DNA from: GCA-2786165 sp964625775
GTDB taxonomy: Bacteria; Pseudomonadota; Gammaproteobacteria; Legionellales; Legionellaceae
Direction of reading: 5' to 3'
DNA: 8,720 nucleotides
Assembly (NCBI GenBank): GCA_964625775.1
Contig: CAZVEH010000070.1
Coordinates: forward strand, 1-8,720
Part shown: piece by piece, positions 7,021-8,720 of the stretch
How positions within the stretch are numbered: the first letter of the stretch is position 1
Layout of the letters: the number at the start of each line of letters is the position of its first letter
Notes under the pieces: model-generated
Databases searched by the model: none
Told to the model about the DNA's origin: nothing
The model's input: the letters and a program-made list of their open reading frames with translations, nothing else
Translations under genes and position numbers: made by a program

Positions 7021-8647
7021 GTTTAATAATATTAAGAAATTAAATTTATTGAATTCGGTTATTATTTCTATTAAGTATTTACTATGGATTGTATTTTTTA
7101 TTTTTCAAGGCCGCGCTATTGAGCTAGCTGTAACCAAAAAAGAGATTTTTGATCAGCTAATGATCGCATTGGTGTTGTTCGTAACCCTAAAGATGTTCGT
7201 TGTTTTATGTGAGGCATTACAGAGTTTTATTTTAGAATACTTTAAAAACAATGCAATGAACGAGCAGTGGCAAACTCATTTTCCAAAAAAAATATATAGG
7301 GATATGACAAATAAGGATAATGAAGTCAATCTGCTTTTTTTTGATTATTTTCCTGCCTTGTATGATATAAATAGCACACTTTTTAGTAATAATTTCACTT
7401 TAATAACAATTTTTTTACTTACCATATTAGCTTTCTTATACGAAGGTTTTTCTTTTGGAATTATTTCTCTTCCTGTTGTGTTCTTCATGAATTTTTTTAG
7501 CAAAAAAATATATGTCAGAAAGATAAACCAGCTAAACACGGTTCTTTTTAATACAAAATCTCAGGCATTAGAGTGGATAAAGCAGTATTTCATGGCTTAT
7601 AAGGAAATATCCAAAATATGGCATAATAAAATTTTGTCTCTATGGTCAATTGAAGTATATAAACCATATTTTGAAAGCACAAAAAAGCAAACTATTTTGG
7701 TATTATATCGCGATATAATTACTCATTTTTTTGTAGAGTTTCCTTTTATGATAAACAGTGCTGCGATCATTGTAGCCGTTTATTATGGTTATTTATCGCT
7801 TGAGGAAATGTTTGTATGGATCGGTTTTTGTCAATTTATGATTCAAGCTTCAAATAATTATATTCAAAACCAAATAGTAAAGGAAAAAAATCATATTATA
7901 AAAGAAAAAATAGATGAGATTTTAAATCATTTTAGGCAGCCTAATACGCATTTATTTTCAAATACGCTCATCGAAAAAATAGATGAGTGCGTGGTTATCA
8001 TGAAAGATGGTACAAAAAACATTCTGGGAATTAAACCTAAAATATATTTAATACAAGGTGATAATGGGACAGGGAAATCCACGTTAATGAACCTAATTCT
8101 TGGTCATGAAAGAGCTAATATTATTCCTGACAATCCGAAATTTAATCAAATAATCAATCTTAGAAAATCAGATGAAATTAGATTAATTGAAAGAGAGTCA
8201 GTTATTTTCAACAATTTATTGGATTTTAACGCGCAAATTTGCGGTCCAATTACACAGAAAGCCAGAACTTGGCGAAATAAAGTTCATCGCACCATGCATC
8301 ACTTATTTGATTATGATTTAAGAGAATCATGGACAAAAATCTTTGATAATTTAGAGTGTGAGTACAATAACCGAGCTGAAGTGATTTTTTCATCTGGTGA
8401 AAAAGTAATTTTCTCTTTTATTCGATTCCTTGTCTCATGGGAGCCAAGTGTTTCATTGTTAATTGTTGATGAGTGTGATTCATTTTTAGATAGAGAAAGA
8501 AAAATATTATTTGCTAAAACGGTGCAATGCTTAGCAAAACACATGGCGATCTACATTAGTAGTCATGACAAGGAATTTAGAAACATCTTATTAAACGATT
8601 ACACTGTGACCAAAAACCATCCGGAAATTTTGCCGGTTCTGGGCTAG
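7013..8647 (+). CDS. ABC exporter, fused membrane and ATPase domains
   Basis: This 544-aa half-transporter is a likely exporter for the modified peptide. Hydrophobic segments lie at about 11-33, 49-69, 126-162 and 240-280, giving roughly six membrane spans. The ATPase domain follows: Walker A GDNGTGKST (349-357), a degenerate signature FSSGEK (459-464), Walker B LLIVDE (482-487, catalytic E487) and H-loop ISSHD (H518). The expected Q-loop region reads LIERESVIFNN, with no Gln. There is no N-terminal C39 peptidase, so leader removal must be done by another protein. The start is GTG at 7013, overlapping the ATP-grasp stop by 8 bp. The last 11 residues, KNHPEILPVLG, and the stop codon are encoded by the right terminal repeat, so the original C-terminus has been lost or replaced. 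All essential motifs lie before this point. The gene is visibly AT-rich compared with tnpA. Confidence 0.88.
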   Translation: MSKFNNIKKLNLLNSVIISIKYLLWIVFFIFQGRAIELAVTKKEIFDQLMIALVLFVTLKMFVVLCEALQSFILEYFKNNAMNEQWQTHFPKKIYRDMTNKDNEVNLLFFDYFPALYDINSTLFSNNFTLITIFLLTILAFLYEGFSFGIISLPVVFFMNFFSKKIYVRKINQLNTVLFNTKSQALEWIKQYFMAYKEISKIWHNKILSLWSIEVYKPYFESTKKQTILVLYRDIITHFFVEFPFMINSAAIIVAVYYGYLSLEEMFVWIGFCQFMIQASNNYIQNQIVKEKNHIIKEKIDEILNHFRQPNTHLFSNTLIEKIDECVVIMKDGTKNILGIKPKIYLIQGDNGTGKSTLMNLILGHERANIIPDNPKFNQIINLRKSDEIRLIERESVIFNNLLDFNAQICGPITQKARTWRNKVHRTMHHLFDYDLRESWTKIFDNLECEYNNRAEVIFSSGEKVIFSFIRFLVSWEPSVSLLIVDECDSFLDRERKILFAKTVQCLAKHMAIYISSHDKEFRNILLNDYTVTKNHPEILPVLG

Positions 8648-8653
8648 AACCCC
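8607..8653 (-). repeat. Right terminal inverted repeat (IRR)
   Basis: 8617..8653 is a perfect 37-bp inverted copy of 55..91, ending CTAGAACCCC at the outer edge. The match continues inward to 8607 with mismatches at 8616 and 8610. The repeat provides the end of the ABC exporter reading frame, including its stop at 8645..8647, as IRL does for tnpA. Confidence 0.95.
8635..8651. other. Small palindrome inside IRR
   Basis: GGTTCT-gggct-AGAACC is a 6-bp stem with a 5-base loop, preceded by a second palindrome-like block CCGG-aaattttg-CCGG at 8621..8636. It overlaps the stop codon of the last cargo gene and could act as a weak hairpin in the operon transcript. There is no T-run after it, so a rho-independent terminator is not supported. 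Confidence 0.35.
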
Positions 8654-8658
8654 TGACC
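8654..8658. repeat. Target site duplication, right copy (TGACC)
   Basis: Identical to 50..54 and in the same orientation, directly outside the right terminal repeat. Confidence 0.93.
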
Positions 8659-8720
8659 AACCCTAGAGTTGTTTCTCTCGTTCAATAGCCACAACGATAC
8701 TTCCACAGGCTTCATAGTAA
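8654..8720 (-). pseudogene. 5' part of interrupted GIY-YIG nuclease-like gene
   Basis: On the minus strand, starting at 8719, the frame reads YYEACGSIVVAIEREKQL, then TAG (8665..8663), then GWS, and continues in 1..54 as RKKKHDLINALNPEWN. This matches the end of a small GIY-YIG nuclease domain (V-YYE-----AI-REKQ-KGW-R-KK), where the stop replaces a Lys, AAG to TAG. The N-terminal half, with the GIY and YIG motifs, lies beyond the window edge. The gene is therefore broken twice, by an amber codon and by the transposon. The amber may be older than the insertion. Confidence 0.72.

Larger units (their letters stand above)
55..8653. mobile_element. Tn3-family transposon with RiPP-like cargo, 8599 bp
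   Basis: The element is bounded by matching inverted repeats starting GGGG and by a 5-bp target duplication. It carries a Tn3-type transposase (broken), a serine resolvase divergent from it, and a six-gene passenger operon between the resolvase and the right end. The order tnpA, res, tnpR, cargo places the passengers on the resolvase side. Both ends and the duplication are intact, so the insertion arose by normal transposition and has not been rearranged at its borders since. The transposase frame is disrupted, so the copy seen here is probably non-autonomous. Confidence 0.95.

Noticed and set aside
8621..8653. Rho-independent terminator at the end of the operon
   Set aside because: The palindromes belong to the terminal inverted repeat, are present at both ends, and have no following T-run.

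Overview
The window is one complete Tn3-family (class II) transposon at 55..8653, with about 50-65 bases of target DNA on each side. The ends are certain: a 37-bp perfect terminal inverted repeat beginning GGGG, extendable to 45 of 47 positions, flanked by a 5-bp direct repeat TGACC at 50..54 and 8654..8658. Joining the flanks at the duplication gives, on the minus strand, a stretch of a GIY-YIG nuclease-like reading frame (REKQL-stop-GWSRKKK), so the target appears to be such a gene, already carrying an amber codon.

Left arm: tnpA (minus strand, 61..3080) is a large Tn3-family transposase broken by a small internal deletion with frameshift near 711..717, between the second catalytic Asp and the catalytic Glu. 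A 150-bp divergent intergenic region (3081..3230, probable res site and promoters) separates it from tnpR (plus strand), a serine recombinase of the Mpi/Pin-like resolvase group.

Right arm: a tightly packed plus-strand operon (3848..8647) starts inside the end of tnpR and finishes inside the right inverted repeat. In order: a free-standing Lon-protease-fold (S16-like) domain; an exported beta-helix-like repeat protein; a 63-aa repeat-bearing peptide; a 289-aa protein that looks like an ATP-grasp partner without the ATP-grasp core; a full ATP-grasp peptide ligase; and an ABC exporter with fused membrane and ATPase domains. The logical reading is a graspetide-like RiPP pathway: the ATP-grasp enzyme would form ester or amide crosslinks in the Ser/Lys/Asp/Glu repeats of the small peptide, the ABC protein would export it, and the Lon-like domain is a candidate leader protease. 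The exported beta-helix protein has no assigned role; immunity, periplasmic partner or surface factor are guesses.

Organism: AT-rich Gram-negative, probably a gammaproteobacterium. The beta-helix protein and the transposase recall Legionella-type proteins to me, but that is memory, not a search. The most interesting feature is a compact RiPP-like operon carried as transposon cargo, under control of the resolvase region, whose last gene takes its C-terminus from the transposon end. The transposase is probably dead, so movement would need a related transposase in trans.
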